A DNA stretch of 64,000 bases from Viridothelium virens (lineage: Eukaryota; Ascomycota; Dothideomycetes; Trypetheliales; Trypetheliaceae), in contig ML991828.1 of NCBI GenBank assembly GCA_010094025.1, positions 124,001 through 188,000 on the forward strand, written 5' to 3'. A model generated the notes under the pieces. It ran no database searches, was not told the origin of the DNA, and saw nothing but the letters and a program-made list of their open reading frames with translations. Shown here piece by piece: positions 45,365-56,418 of the stretch (positions are counted from its first letter, which is position 1; the number at the start of each line of letters is the position of its first letter). Both the position numbers and the translations under genes were made by a program.

Positions 45365-47313
45365 TTCGACACATAGAAACACAACGTACGGAGAGTCCTT
45401 TTCCTCAATGTTAGGTCGCTCATGAAATAGGGCCCCTCAAGCGAAAGCATCTATAGAACTATGGGTAAGTCGAGTGTAATCAATCGATCCATGATAACAA
45501 GGTCATTGCAGGAGGTGAAAAATGAATTTCCCTCTACGTGAAAACCAAGAAGAGGCTGCTTGCAGGAATGCACAAAATGACTGTGCCAAGCAGCAAACAC
45601 CTTGTTACTTTGGATCACTGGACACAGTCGCAACACTGCGAATTCACCTCACATGTAATTTGATGAAGTCCGTGGTACAGTTGCTTGCCCACCAGCACGC
45701 ACTGCGCATGCCTAGTCCGCGCAACGAAGATACGCTCCATCGCTCGGGATCTGCCGCAACTGTGGCTTACACGTGCAAGACCTTTTCATTGTACTGAAGA
45801 CCAGGACTGAGTTGTAAGACTGAGTGACACAAGTATCGCGCAAGCAGGCCTATTACAATTGAGAGAGACGCAAGTGTTGACTTCTTGCGACTACCATACC
45901 ATGGAGTTCCTGCGGCAAGGCTCATGGCAGGCATGCACCAATTGCATCTCAGCGAAGCTATTGTCGGCTTCCATTCCTGCCATGCTAATAAAGCTGAGCG
46001 GACCTAGCATTCTTGCCTCCATATTTGTTCTTGTATCCCAGCATGCCCGGCCAAATCCAATCTAAGGGCTTTATGGCTCCTAGCTCTTGCTCGCTGTCGT
46101 AATTTCTCGACGAATGATATTAAATACCGTCCGTCACTTCGCGTTACGTTCTCTCTCGGTTCTTCGGCTGGGCTTTGGGTGGCAGTATACTGTGTAGAAG
46201 ATGAAGCTCAATGTATTGAGTATGAAGTGTAGAATCTAGGTTGAGGAGGAACCTCAGACGGGAGACTATGTAGGCCTACACTAGTACAAATAAGGTAATC
46301 GATACCCATGGTACGCACCTCCCCAATAGGCTTCGGGGACCGCTTCCCACAACATACTGGACTTACACTAATTGGCGGCGACTAATTAGATGCCAGGAGC
46401 TTATGTTGTATTGCTGATTTATCCAAGAGTTTCAAGGGCTATGTAGCCTAGGTATTTGAAGAATCAACCAATCAATCGATCAAAACCTCCAGATAGCATG
46501 TACGAATGCGACAGGGTATACGCCTCAGGACCAGTTGACTATACCGTATCTTTACCGTCTTCAACGAGGAATGTCAGTGCAGACTCTGCTAGCACCAAAG
46601 CGGTATTTGATGTGCTCAAAGTTGTTTCCGGCCCAATTCATGGTGGTCGCGTCTTGCTAAGACAAAGTAAATCGCAAGCCACAGATTCGACAACATGACG
46701 AAGATGAGGACGTAGGTTCAACGGCGGGTAACTATGATCAGGATAATATGAATGGCTTGTGGGTTGCAACAGGTCACGACGAAAGGGGCATGCAGGAAAA
46801 CGCTGGCATAGGGCTACTCATTAGCGAGCTCATATTGGAAGGGAAAGCGAAGAGTGCGGATGCAACTTTTCTACAGCCTCGTAGATGGATGAAACCGCTA
46901 TGATCGAATGTGTTTAGATAACGCTAAGTGTTAAGCAATCGCTTTTATTTATATTTATTAATTCCATAAATTTTCGATTAAGAGCACTTAGATACGACCA
47001 AATTCCGTCGAAGCAAGGCGCTTGGAAAAAAGCTGAAGTTGGGTCTATGAAAGGCTTCATAGTTATCTATGCTCCAGTCTGCTAAGTCATAATTTGGTCA
47101 TGATGCTGCCGATGAGCAGAGCTGCAAAAGCGGAAATCTATATACAAATGAGATTGCTGTATTCATCTCAAAGGGAATTGCCCGTCAATCATGTTTGCCG
47201 TATTGGGCAAGAGTCGACTGGTCTCGAAGAGTGACGTTATAGCGAAGGGTCAAAGTATTTTCGTAGCACTCGACCTTAGAGTGATGCTGGCAGCTGGCGC
47301 GTTACGCCGCTCT
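45365..47313. other. Intergenic region
   Basis: Nearly 2 kb without a supportable gene. The short ATG-initiated plus-strand frame 46456-46698 has no domain character. An AT-rich patch lies at 46935-46985. Confidence 0.5.
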
Positions 47314-48576
47314 TTACAGCCCACTGCTGCTATCGTCCTGGGAAGGGTCCGGATACGGATCGTCACCAGCCTGTTCACGAGGGTACCCATAATCGAACGC
47401 CCTGTTATGGCCGCCGTAAAAGTTATCGGTGAAGAGTCGAGCTAGTCCCGCAGAGGAATTAAACATCTGGCCGGCATTGTGGCTAGCACTAACAAGGTCG
47501 ATGGTATCGCAAGCGGTCCCAGCTGGATCGGGGCAGCTCGCAGGGAAGGCTTTTATAAAATTGAAGAATCGCGTGTTACGATTAAGACCTGTTGTATTGG
47601 TACCGCAGGTCATAGATTCGTCGCCGAGGTCATGAGTGGCACGCGCATATGCTTTCTGTTTACTGTTGTAGTTGGCCAAGAGAGCCGGCCGGCCTTGCTC
47701 GACTAAAGAAGCACCATAATTCATGAAGTAGGGAGCGCCGGTGAAATTGGTGAAACCATCGGTATATACATCGTAAGTTGGGCAGCTTGCTATAGGCAGG
47801 GTCGGGCGATCTGCTGTAGATGCGGGACGAGTGGTACTCAACCAACCGTAGCTGGCAGGGTTCCCAATCCAATAGACGACTGGAGATCGTGTTGCGAGCT
47901 TAGGGCCTAGGATTACGTAGCGCTGCACCGTCTGAGCACCGGCTGAGTGACCCGCAATTACAATCTGTTTCATGTTTGGAAACATTGCGGGATTGTCGAA
48001 GTATTGGACCAATTGATCCAGAACGTAGTAATTGGATATATTCGTATAAGAAGTTGGGTAGATATTATTAGCGCCACCCAGCCATTGGTCGTCTGACCAC
48101 ACGAGGGCATTGGTGGTCGATTGGCCATTTGAGAATGGGAATCCACGGTTTTTATCATTTTCGTTGGTGAAGTATGGAGCCATTAGAGCCACTGAATCGG
48201 TGGTAATATTTGGATCCGTAACTCTGGAAATGGCTTGGAGCAACTTATTCGTTGATCAGTAATAGATAGATTAGACAGAATTACGATGAGGACGTACTTC
48301 AGTCTCATAGGTCCAAGGATCTCTGTTCAAGCCATGAACAGCGATGACAGCTCTTTGGATGTTGCTCTCAACAATGCGTTTTCCGTTACGTCCATGGGAG
48401 TAGTAATTAATCAGGGTGAGATTGCTCTGCCCATTTGGGGCTTTGATCTTGAAAAACGCAACCTCCGCGCCGGCAACTGTGGGCAGACTATTCTTGATTA
48501 CATCTCCAGCATATTGCTGGGCCGATACGAACACGGAGGCGTACAATGCAAAGAAAAATGGAATGGTGAGATGCAT
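47314..48576 (-). CDS. Secreted alpha/beta hydrolase
   Basis: Exons 48576-48298 and 48243-47314 encode 402 residues. The 54-nt intron begins GTACGT and appears to end in AAG, joining WTYETE to LLQAISRV in phase. The N terminus MHLTIPFFFALYASVFVSAQQ is a good signal peptide. AVIAVHGLNRDPWTY is the oxyanion-side strand, and GHSAGAQ around residue 197 holds the nucleophile Ser. Candidate catalytic Asp and His lie in the C-terminal third, for example in the ASHNAGQMF region. Several N-glycosylation sequons (NLT, NIT, NFT, NTT) agree with secretion. Substrate unknown. Confidence 0.82.
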
Positions 48577-51200
48577 CTTGGTGAAACGAGCGTGCTGAGA
48601 AACCGTGGATTGACGCAGACACGCAACGAAAGGTCGGAGAGAAATATCATTTTCAAGTCGACAGATCTTATCGCAACTTAAGAGAAAAATGGCTCACCAT
48701 GCTCCTAATATTTTAGCTACAGATTCTAACAAAGCGGACGCAACTGATCTTTTCTCGTATATGCTGCATGTAAGTGCAGCAGCCTATAAATAATTCGGCT
48801 ACCCATGTTAGGCTAGCTTTGAAGAAGATGACAATCTCCAAGCCGCATTGTACACATCTCATTCTAGAACTTCCTATGGATGTTTCAGCACGTACACCGA
48901 AGCATTACCCGTAATTCACTCGACATTAATAAATGTGCAGATATGTGACAATGCCGAGTCATTCTTGTACGGGCCCGTCTCCCGGGCAAATTGGAAATTA
49001 CAAAGTCAGCAGAGTCTTCTTACTCTTACGTCACAGCGGAAAGCGCACGGCACTAACGTCAGCTGTTGGCGACTGCTGTATTGATTTCTACTAGCGGCCG
49101 CCACAACGACCCCGTATGGCCTGGCCTTGCGGACGAAAGGGGAGTGGCGCAACTGGCGGTGCCAGGGTTCAGAAAAAGAAATGGAAATGGGTTCGGTCGA
49201 CCGTAGGCAGATCTCTCAAATCATATGGAAATGGCTGTACAGAACCTCATGTACTGCTGAGTGCGTCGCGATCGGGAGCAGGGTGCCTTGAGTACCAGAA
49301 CCCTACCGGTTTCCAGGAGTCAGACCGGATGCTAAGACTACTCAAACTCGCCTGATCTTGAGGTTGATATAAGTAACTCACTGACTTCTCGCTTATCTTC
49401 ACCTTAATCAATCCTTCCGTTGCCGCTAAAGTAATGCACCTAGGGAGACGGAATGTCTGCTTTGAGTATAAGTGATAATGGCAGATCCCCCCTAAAATAC
49501 TAATTCCTTGGATCTTAGCACCTTAGTCCTTCGCGTGATGAGTCCGCTATGTTCATACAGAAGGTGGCCTCTCCATACACCCAACTGAGTTAGCGGTATC
49601 AGTGTGCTGACTCAGACAAATTACGCCGAGCTCAACCTTGGCTTAGCTCCACTTAGGCTTACACCGCCACAGCTCATGCTCTGCTCAGTCGGGCTTATGC
49701 TCTACTCAGTTGTGCTTAGCTATGTTCCGTCTTGTTAACAGGGGGCTCGGATATTATTTAGACTTAGGTAACTGTACTTAGAATCTGTTCAGTTTTACTC
49801 TGCATTCCAATTCTCAGAACCATTCATTATCAAACTGTCCTTACAATTATATCAAGTTTACGCAACCATCATAGGGGTCCCAAAACTAGGCTCCCGAAGA
49901 CTAATAGAAATTATGATGCACGTTAGAAGCTCTCTAACCCGACCTCTAAGCCTTTCTGGTTTGTAGGGGTGCAGTGCTACCGCGCACTGCCATGTCACAA
50001 TAATATATCAAGAAAGGCGGTGCGGAATGGCAGAACGTGACCTGAGGGAAACGGTCCCCAGGCTCTCGTGGCTATCCACCTGAAGAAAAAGTGTCCGATT
50101 TTAACACATCCCCGTCAACTTGCAGATAGTCACGGACAAGTTGATGGACAGATGGGTTTGAAGCCACAGCTTTCAGGTTTTGCGACAACGTCTGACGTTG
50201 CCATTGAATGACTTTCCCAGCCTGCTTCAATGGCTTGCATAGAGCTATGCAATGTGACAGCCTTTCAGCTGAGTTCTAATCAGCTTTCAAAGGTAAGTCA
50301 ATGTATGACCAGGCTCTGGCTGATTGTCGCAAGGTCTAGAAACGGCAAGGCGTACTCTGGCTGGCTGTTGCTGTAAGCATCCGAACGTCAAGCAAGCTTA
50401 ACCGGCTGCGCGACCTAGATCCTATCGGCTAAGGTTCTCTTCCAACGCAGGTGATGAGGTTATCATGAGAGATAGAGCTAATGGTGAAGCCGTGATTCAG
50501 ATGCATCTTCGGGGAAGTTCATCTATTTACGCATAGTATTTTCGCTAGCATGGACTGATCGGCGTTTGATGTTACATACCTCTACTCTGAGGTCTGCATA
50601 TCCGAGAACGCGTAATGGCATGCACACGGTTCCTCGCAGCCGGAAAAAGAATAGAGCATGATCAAAAGAGTAATTCCAGACGCACCTTTGCTTCCTTATC
50701 GATCTCTACAGATGTCTCCAAGTCGCTGTCACAAATCTGGAAGCCTAGACTATGGTTCCACACTGCGCCCATCTGCAGCAGACTCAAGGCTGTTCACACA
50801 TCAATTAACTTCGTTCACTTCGTTTTGACTACCATTCGTTCGAGAGTGCGGTAGCGTACAGCTCCTCCTCTTCTTGGACCTATCATCTAGCACTTCGTTA
50901 ACCTGGGCTTTTGGCGTACAGAAAATGAAAGCGCCAATGCAACCTTTGCGTTGCGACGGGAAACCTTACACTTCTTTTTGGGGTCGCTTTACAACCTAAA
51001 GTCAGGATCTAGATTCCTCTTGCGCCCCACGGCTTCACTGATCAAAGCTGAAGTACCTCATGGAGTGCTCAGCAAACAGAGAGTGCGGTCCAGCGCAACT
51101 ATAAAAGAAGACTCTGCGCAGCGCAGGCATGCTAAGGGATAGTTAATCGTTGTTACCGAAACACAGTTTAACCTCCCTTCCATTTTCAGTGTAGCTCAAT
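48577..51200. other. Intergenic region with repeat copy R3
   Basis: About 2.6 kb with no convincing gene. Repeat copy R3 lies near 49545-49640. Short plus-strand frames (48848-49084, 49116-49355, 50615-50854, 50951-51142) show no domains. Confidence 0.5.
49545..49640 (-). repeat. Interspersed repeat, copy R3 (inverted relative to R1/R2)
   Basis: About 90 nt match the reverse complement of 43175-43260, sharing GCTATGTTC, CTCTCCATACACCCAAC and CTGACTCAG in order. The following 100 nt are rich in GCTCAGT/GCTTA words like those in R1 and R2, but alignment there is loose. Confidence 0.6.
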
Positions 51201-52589
51201 ATGCCTCCTCTTCCGTTGCAGCCACCTAGTGCTCTTTGGACCCAGTAGAATTCTTCCACCCCAACGAAATTCGCTACTTCGACCAAAGGTACATCCCGTT
51301 ACACTTCTGACCTAAACATCTACGAGATCCAGGATGCCGTGGGGAAACCGTCGCTTAGATATACGATTGATGTCTTCGGCACTCAGCCTTCTGGCGGTTA
51401 CCCGCTGTTAATTGGACTACATGGCGGTGGAGAAACAAGTTCTGACGATAACGACAAGGCGTGGAGGTCCATGGCGACAGACCTCTACCGCCAAAACGTT
51501 CAAAGCGACGTAATGAACGGGGTCTACGTAGCGACTCGCGGAATCGCAGATACCTGGGATACACACTTCCGATCGCAGTCATACACGCTACTCCAGCGAC
51601 TTATCCGTAATCTCCTTTTGCAACGGCCGCAACTGGACAAGTTCAAATCGATCACAACTGTTGCACCCAATTTCGTCGATCCCAACCGTGTCTACATACT
51701 CGGCTTCTCCGCAGGTGGTGATGGCGTCTATCGCCTTGCATCCGTCCTATCCGATAGATTTGCTGCAGCAAACATGTCTGCCGGCCATCCTGGCAAGGCT
51801 AAACTAATCAATCTTGCAAATGTCCCTATCTGTCTTCAAATGGGCGAAGGCGACTCTGCATGTGGCCGCAACACGTCAATCGTGACAGCTGGAAAGGAAC
51901 TCAAGAGATACAGGCATGGCAAGTATTACATCAATGATATCTTCATCCACTTCACCCCTGTGAGCGCTGGTGATCCACACAATAGTTGGGAAAGGACAGA
52001 AGAATTAACCAACATCGAAGCACCCGTCATCAGAGACTGGGAGAATTTTACGGGCGCGGGTTCGGTCCCAACTAGAGAGATGAGAAATACTTGTGCTGTG
52101 CTCTGGATGAGCGAATATATACGAAATCCCCTTCCGAAGACAGTCGTATGGGACATGTCGACGTCAGAAGCGCCGCCTGAATTCCCGGCCGAATGGGGTA
52201 AATACCGCTATTACTACTGGCTTGCCGTCGAACAAAATCCAACTGATTCTAAGGGAACTACCGTTAGAGCGACATATGATAAGGTGCGTAACGAAGTTTG
52301 GATTGGAGAGACCTCCAACTTGTTGACTAAATTCATTGTGCTACTCAATGAATATATGATGGATTTGAGACAACCAGTTAATGTTATTTATGGCCCGCAG
52401 AGGAAGGTCACTCAGAGTGTTACTGTTACGCGAGATGGCAATATACAGAAAGCGACGCTCAGTGCGCGCGGAGATCCCTTCTATGTGTTTTCCGCGGCGA
52501 TTGTTGTCGATCTGAAGGATCCGAAGCTCATGACGGTGAAAGATGGAGGCAGCGATATCTTCTCAACAGTTCCGAAAGCAAAGCTTTGA
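51201..52589 (+). pseudogene. Alpha/beta hydrolase (esterase-like) with an early in-frame stop
   Basis: The coherent frame runs from the ATG at 51201 to the stop at 52587-52589, about 462 codons, but has a TAG at 51246-51248 after only 15 residues. After it the frame continues with family-like sequence: STKGTSRYTSDLNIYEIQ, then RYTIDVFGTQPSGGYPLLIG, the oxyanion motif HGGGE, and LGFSAGGDGV with the nucleophile Ser. HNSWERTEE probably holds the catalytic His, and KTVVWDMST and KYRYYYWLA are further family-like strings. The later ATGs would delete the HGGG motif. No intron of plausible length removes the TAG. CAG to TAG is a CpA-to-TpA change, the type made by repeat-induced point mutation, but one change proves nothing. 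It could also be a sequencing error or start elsewhere. Confidence 0.6.
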
Positions 52590-53323
52590 TGAGCCGATAA
52601 CCAGTCGCGCATTTTCTACCGTCCATCGCAACCATTCACGGCTCGTCGGTCAAAATGGCCTGTTCTCAAATCACCGATGAAATTATGCCATATTTTGAAG
52701 TTACCCCTTATTAACTTGGCAACCCTATATAGTTATAGATGAGGCTACTATCGTAGCAAAATTTTAGCCCACTTTGTAAGAACTAGAGAGCACCAAGCAG
52801 ATAGATAGTAGCACAGTAAAGATCGCAATGAAACCTAGCGTAAGCTTTAGCAAGTGAATAATCTAGAGCGTAATGTTAGAGGTTGCGAGGAGGAACGTCT
52901 TGGCTAAGGAGATATTTATGCTATTCAGCTACTTGGAAAGATACCCTTAGGCATACTAAACTACTACTTTCTTACTTTTTGCTAGCTATCTGCTGCAACT
53001 AAGGAAAAGTCCTATGGTCAAATTCCGCTGACCGCAGATATTAGATGAGCGCTCTGTAGCCCTCGGATGAGTGATATTAACCCATGTCCTAAAAGTGCTC
53101 CGCCGATTATGAAGTTTATAGCTTGCACACACGTGAGCTACGATAAGTCGGATGTCTTTGAGGATTCTTCAACCGGTGGAACATGCTTTGTTCGAAGAAA
53201 GCAGGCTCCCTTATGGAGCTGGTAAGCGGCCTTGAGTCCCTTAGAACCGTAGGTAAAATATTGGGAACAGTTTTCTTACCTACCTTGAAACGGCCTGATG
53301 TATGGTCTCCTTGGCCAAGGCCA
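52590..53323. other. Intergenic region
   Basis: About 730 nt, AT-rich with many TAG/CTA-containing words. No gene is recognised. Confidence 0.5.
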
Positions 53324-53860
53324 CTACTCGCCCGAGCTACCCATGTGTTCATCCTGCAGGGCTTCAGATCCCCGTGGTCCTGTTCCCTTCTTCAACCCAT
53401 CACGAGGAGAGCCCCAGTTGCTCTCAAGCTTGTCCTCCCAAGTAGTGTTGCCCACGTCCATACTAGCAATCTCGAGACTAGCCTGCTCTGGATCTGTGAA
53501 GAGCAAATCAGGCTTCTCATCCGGCTTGCTCGACATCGTGATGAGCAGAATGCCTGTCTCGCGCCAGTCTGGAGTGGTAATAGTCAGAAAATAGATAGGA
53601 TCCCATTGACCTCCATGCCCAAGCTCGAGGTGATAATTGAAGACGTCGCGGAGAGGACGGCCGGCAAAGTGAGGTTTGGGTGCTGGGTGAATAGGCTCCT
53701 GGTCAGTTAATTCACGATGTTCACGATTCATGTAATCGCAAGCGCTTTTCAAGTTATCATCACTTAAAGGGACGATAGTATAAAGAGCGTAAGGCGCATC
53801 CTCGCGGCCTTGCGCTAGTCCAGGAGCTTCACTGGGTATGGAAAGATCAGGTTGAGACAT
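53324..53860 (-). CDS. Hypothetical protein, possibly DUF6924-like
   Basis: A single exon with an ATG at 53860 encodes 178 residues. The middle section reads as alternating strands and helices (DPIYFLTITTPDWRETGILLI, then EQASLEIASMDVGNTTWEDK), which resembles a small fungal domain I associate with DUF6924, but this is a weak memory-based match. No signal peptide or membrane segment. The C-terminal about 25 residues are Gly/Ser-rich and may not be right if an intron was missed. Confidence 0.5.
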   Translation of the reverse strand: MSQPDLSIPSEAPGLAQGREDAPYALYTIVPLSDDNLKSACDYMNREHRELTDQEPIHPAPKPHFAGRPLRDVFNYHLELGHGGQWDPIYFLTITTPDWRETGILLITMSSKPDEKPDLLFTDPEQASLEIASMDVGNTTWEDKLESNWGSPRDGLKKGTGPRGSEALQDEHMGSSGE

Positions 53861-55599
53861 GTTTTGGCCTCAAAGGATGCCGTATAGATCTAGTTGATCA
53901 AGTAGGTTGGCGTGGAAATGCAGGTGATACGCTTTCCAGGGCGAGGACTTTTGATGGTAAAAGCTAATAGTTTGTGATAGATGTTGTAGTATGTCTATGC
54001 CTGCTGTTCATTAAAATTCAGGAAACTTTATGACTACGACTAAGGCAACTACCTCAAATGTACGATGACGCAATGGCAGACGTCACATGTAATATAATTG
54101 GATCAGCATTAACACGGGAATTCGTACTCTGTCTCACCCGTGCGTGCTCAATGGTGGAGAAAGTGAGCTTTGATTCCGGGCCTGCCTTGACTCGGCAATT
54201 CTGAGAAACTCATCTAAACGTAGAACTTCATATTGAGACGACCTATCCGCAAAAAATAGCCAACATAATGAGTCTCCAGGTATCACGTGGTGCATCACTA
54301 GGACAGACGGCTCGAATCAAGCGGCCATCAGCTGTAGAGTCTCACATGATGAACGGAGATGGAGCAGTGCGCGGCCCCTCGTCCTTTGCGTACGAAAGAT
54401 ATGCTGATGTGGCATGATGCTCTCGGGCTGAGATATACTGAGTATCACCTTTTACCAATTGAGGTGATATACTTGGGGTTGGGAGGCTGTTGGCTAGACT
54501 TAAGGGCTTTGATTGGTTGGTCAAGTTTTCCTTTTTTGCTCAGTCCCGTGTCACATCCTTGGACAAGAAGGAAGGTTCACCCAGTACAAGATTTTCGATC
54601 GCTCCCATCCACATCAAGATGTGGAACTGGTAAGACATCTGTACAATTGACACCACCTCATCTAATCTTCGCACCATCGGAATGATTCCAAAGACAACCG
54701 CCTTCGTCACGTTTGAGACCTGGCTGCCTAGATATCTCCTGACATTCCACAAGGATGGAATGGGCGCGCAACTCATCCACCACCAGAACATTTTATTGGC
54801 CTGGCGCTGAGCCTCTGTTTAGGAGCAGTTGGACCAACAAGAATACTGAATGTAACAGACGCCCTGCTCCAGTTCGTCCCTCAGATGCTTGGCTACTTGG
54901 CTGAAAATTCATACTACATCGAGTATTCTCCGATTTCCGTCGTTCGATCGGGCGCAGGGTAGCAACAGCCGCAATTCGCGTATTCTGTCGGATCTCTGCC
55001 TGTTTCCACTGATCCTTGCGTGGGATGCTTCTCTTGCTGTGGTTTCGGACTTGTCAACATCTTTGCTTCCCCACTTGTTGGATCTGAAGAAGGTGACAGT
55101 AGCCACTGACGAGCTAGGAGACATGATGGGTATCCTCTTCGCATTCGCCATTGTGGCTGGAGTTACACGATTACACCCACGGCTGAAGCCTGTCGTCCAG
55201 AGTACAGCTGTATCATCCGCGCCGAGTTGTTCTACGCTACTTACCTGTGATCTCGTATGGAGAGGCTTAGAGCTTTAGCATTTCTATTCGAGGAGATCCT
55301 AAGAGACATGAGATGCATGTGGAACTGATCTGTTGTTCATTGCAATGATGAAACCGCTGATCTTGACGTCGAACTAGACAAGTACACTTTGTATATCACG
55401 CCGTTCACTTTATTAAGTACACAAGTAACATTGACTGAGACGAGACCACCACCCTGACCGTGACTGCAGGCAAATAAATATAGCCAAACCAGTGCCCCCT
55501 TCATGTCATCTCGTTTCAAAGTAGTCATCATTCAGTCCTATTCTGTCTACATCTATCATCACTTGTTCGATCTTCTTTACAATATATAAGGTCGTCAAT
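53861..55599. other. Region with scattered frames, possible decayed gene
   Basis: Plus-strand frames at 54359-54685, about 54681-54810 and 54889-55278 follow one another in different phases, with coding-like stretches (TAFVTFETWLPRYLLTFHK at about 54690) between stops. I cannot recognise a family or build a clean spliced model, so no gene is called. An ATAAATATA TATA-like element lies at 55474-55482, about 120 nt before the DNase gene start. Confidence 0.4.
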
Positions 55600-56418
55600 A
55601 TGGTTGCCGTCGTTTTACTCCTTCAATTGCTGCTCGGCTCAGTTACGCTCGCTGCTAGCGACATCACATTTCCATGCGACAAGATGTGGGATGTTTGCCA
55701 GAATATGTGTTACCATGCCAATTGCAATGAGCAGGGCTATGATATAACATTTGATATCAAACCGAAAGAGAGCAAAGACGACGAGAAAATCGAATCATAT
55801 CGCCGTAAGAATTCGGGGTGCGAGCCACACCCAAATCGCTGTTCTACGATAAAGGACCATAACTGCGATGAATACCCTTTCGGCACTACTCGTCGGACAG
55901 ACAAAGTTCAGGCTTCACGTGGAAATGCTTGCGTCGTGGAAAAGCACAATAACGCACAGGGCGCTCTCATCAGGAAATATAGAAATGATGCACCTTGTCA
56001 CGGCGAAATCCCATGCAATGTGAACGTTGTGCCTGAATACAAGGACCAAAGGGAGGCCAAGAAAAACATGCCTGCTTGTTTTTCCGACTGCAAGACAAAT
56101 CCAGGAAATGCAATGACAGGACCGAATAGCAACCACCAAGATGGGGTTTATCGCCGTTCGCTTGCCAGAAGCCCTATCTCTAACCAGACCAATACCTACA
56201 GACTCAGCGGCGGCACATATGTTGCTCTCGAGAATGGCTCTCGGAACCATGACACTATCTTCGTCGCCAAGACAAAAGACGAAGATGCATTCGAGAAAGC
56301 CGTGGAGACGCTAGGCAATATCGGCAGCAGCAACACGACGATCGGGAGTGATCCTTTTGATCATATCCTGAGTCTGCTGGAAGTTGAGACGCAGAGTGTC
56401 GTTGGACCGGTTCTCTAG
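55600..56418 (+). CDS. Secreted NucA/NucB-type deoxyribonuclease
   Basis: A single exon encodes 272 residues. An N-terminal hydrophobic signal peptide (MVAVVLLLQLLLGSVTLAAS) precedes a Cys-rich catalytic region. The key signature is the HNCDEYPFGTT stretch near residue 87, followed by CVVEKHNNAQGALIRKYRN; this CDEYPF...N-x-x-QG arrangement is typical of the DNase_NucA_NucB domain known from Bacillus sporulation nucleases and found in fungi. About ten cysteines in the first 165 residues suggest disulfides. The C-terminal 80 residues (RRSLARSPISN onwards) are less conserved-looking. A role in extracellular DNA degradation or nutrient scavenging is inferred. Confidence 0.75.
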   Translation: MVAVVLLLQLLLGSVTLAASDITFPCDKMWDVCQNMCYHANCNEQGYDITFDIKPKESKDDEKIESYRRKNSGCEPHPNRCSTIKDHNCDEYPFGTTRRTDKVQASRGNACVVEKHNNAQGALIRKYRNDAPCHGEIPCNVNVVPEYKDQREAKKNMPACFSDCKTNPGNAMTGPNSNHQDGVYRRSLARSPISNQTNTYRLSGGTYVALENGSRNHDTIFVAKTKDEDAFEKAVETLGNIGSSNTTIGSDPFDHILSLLEVETQSVVGPVL

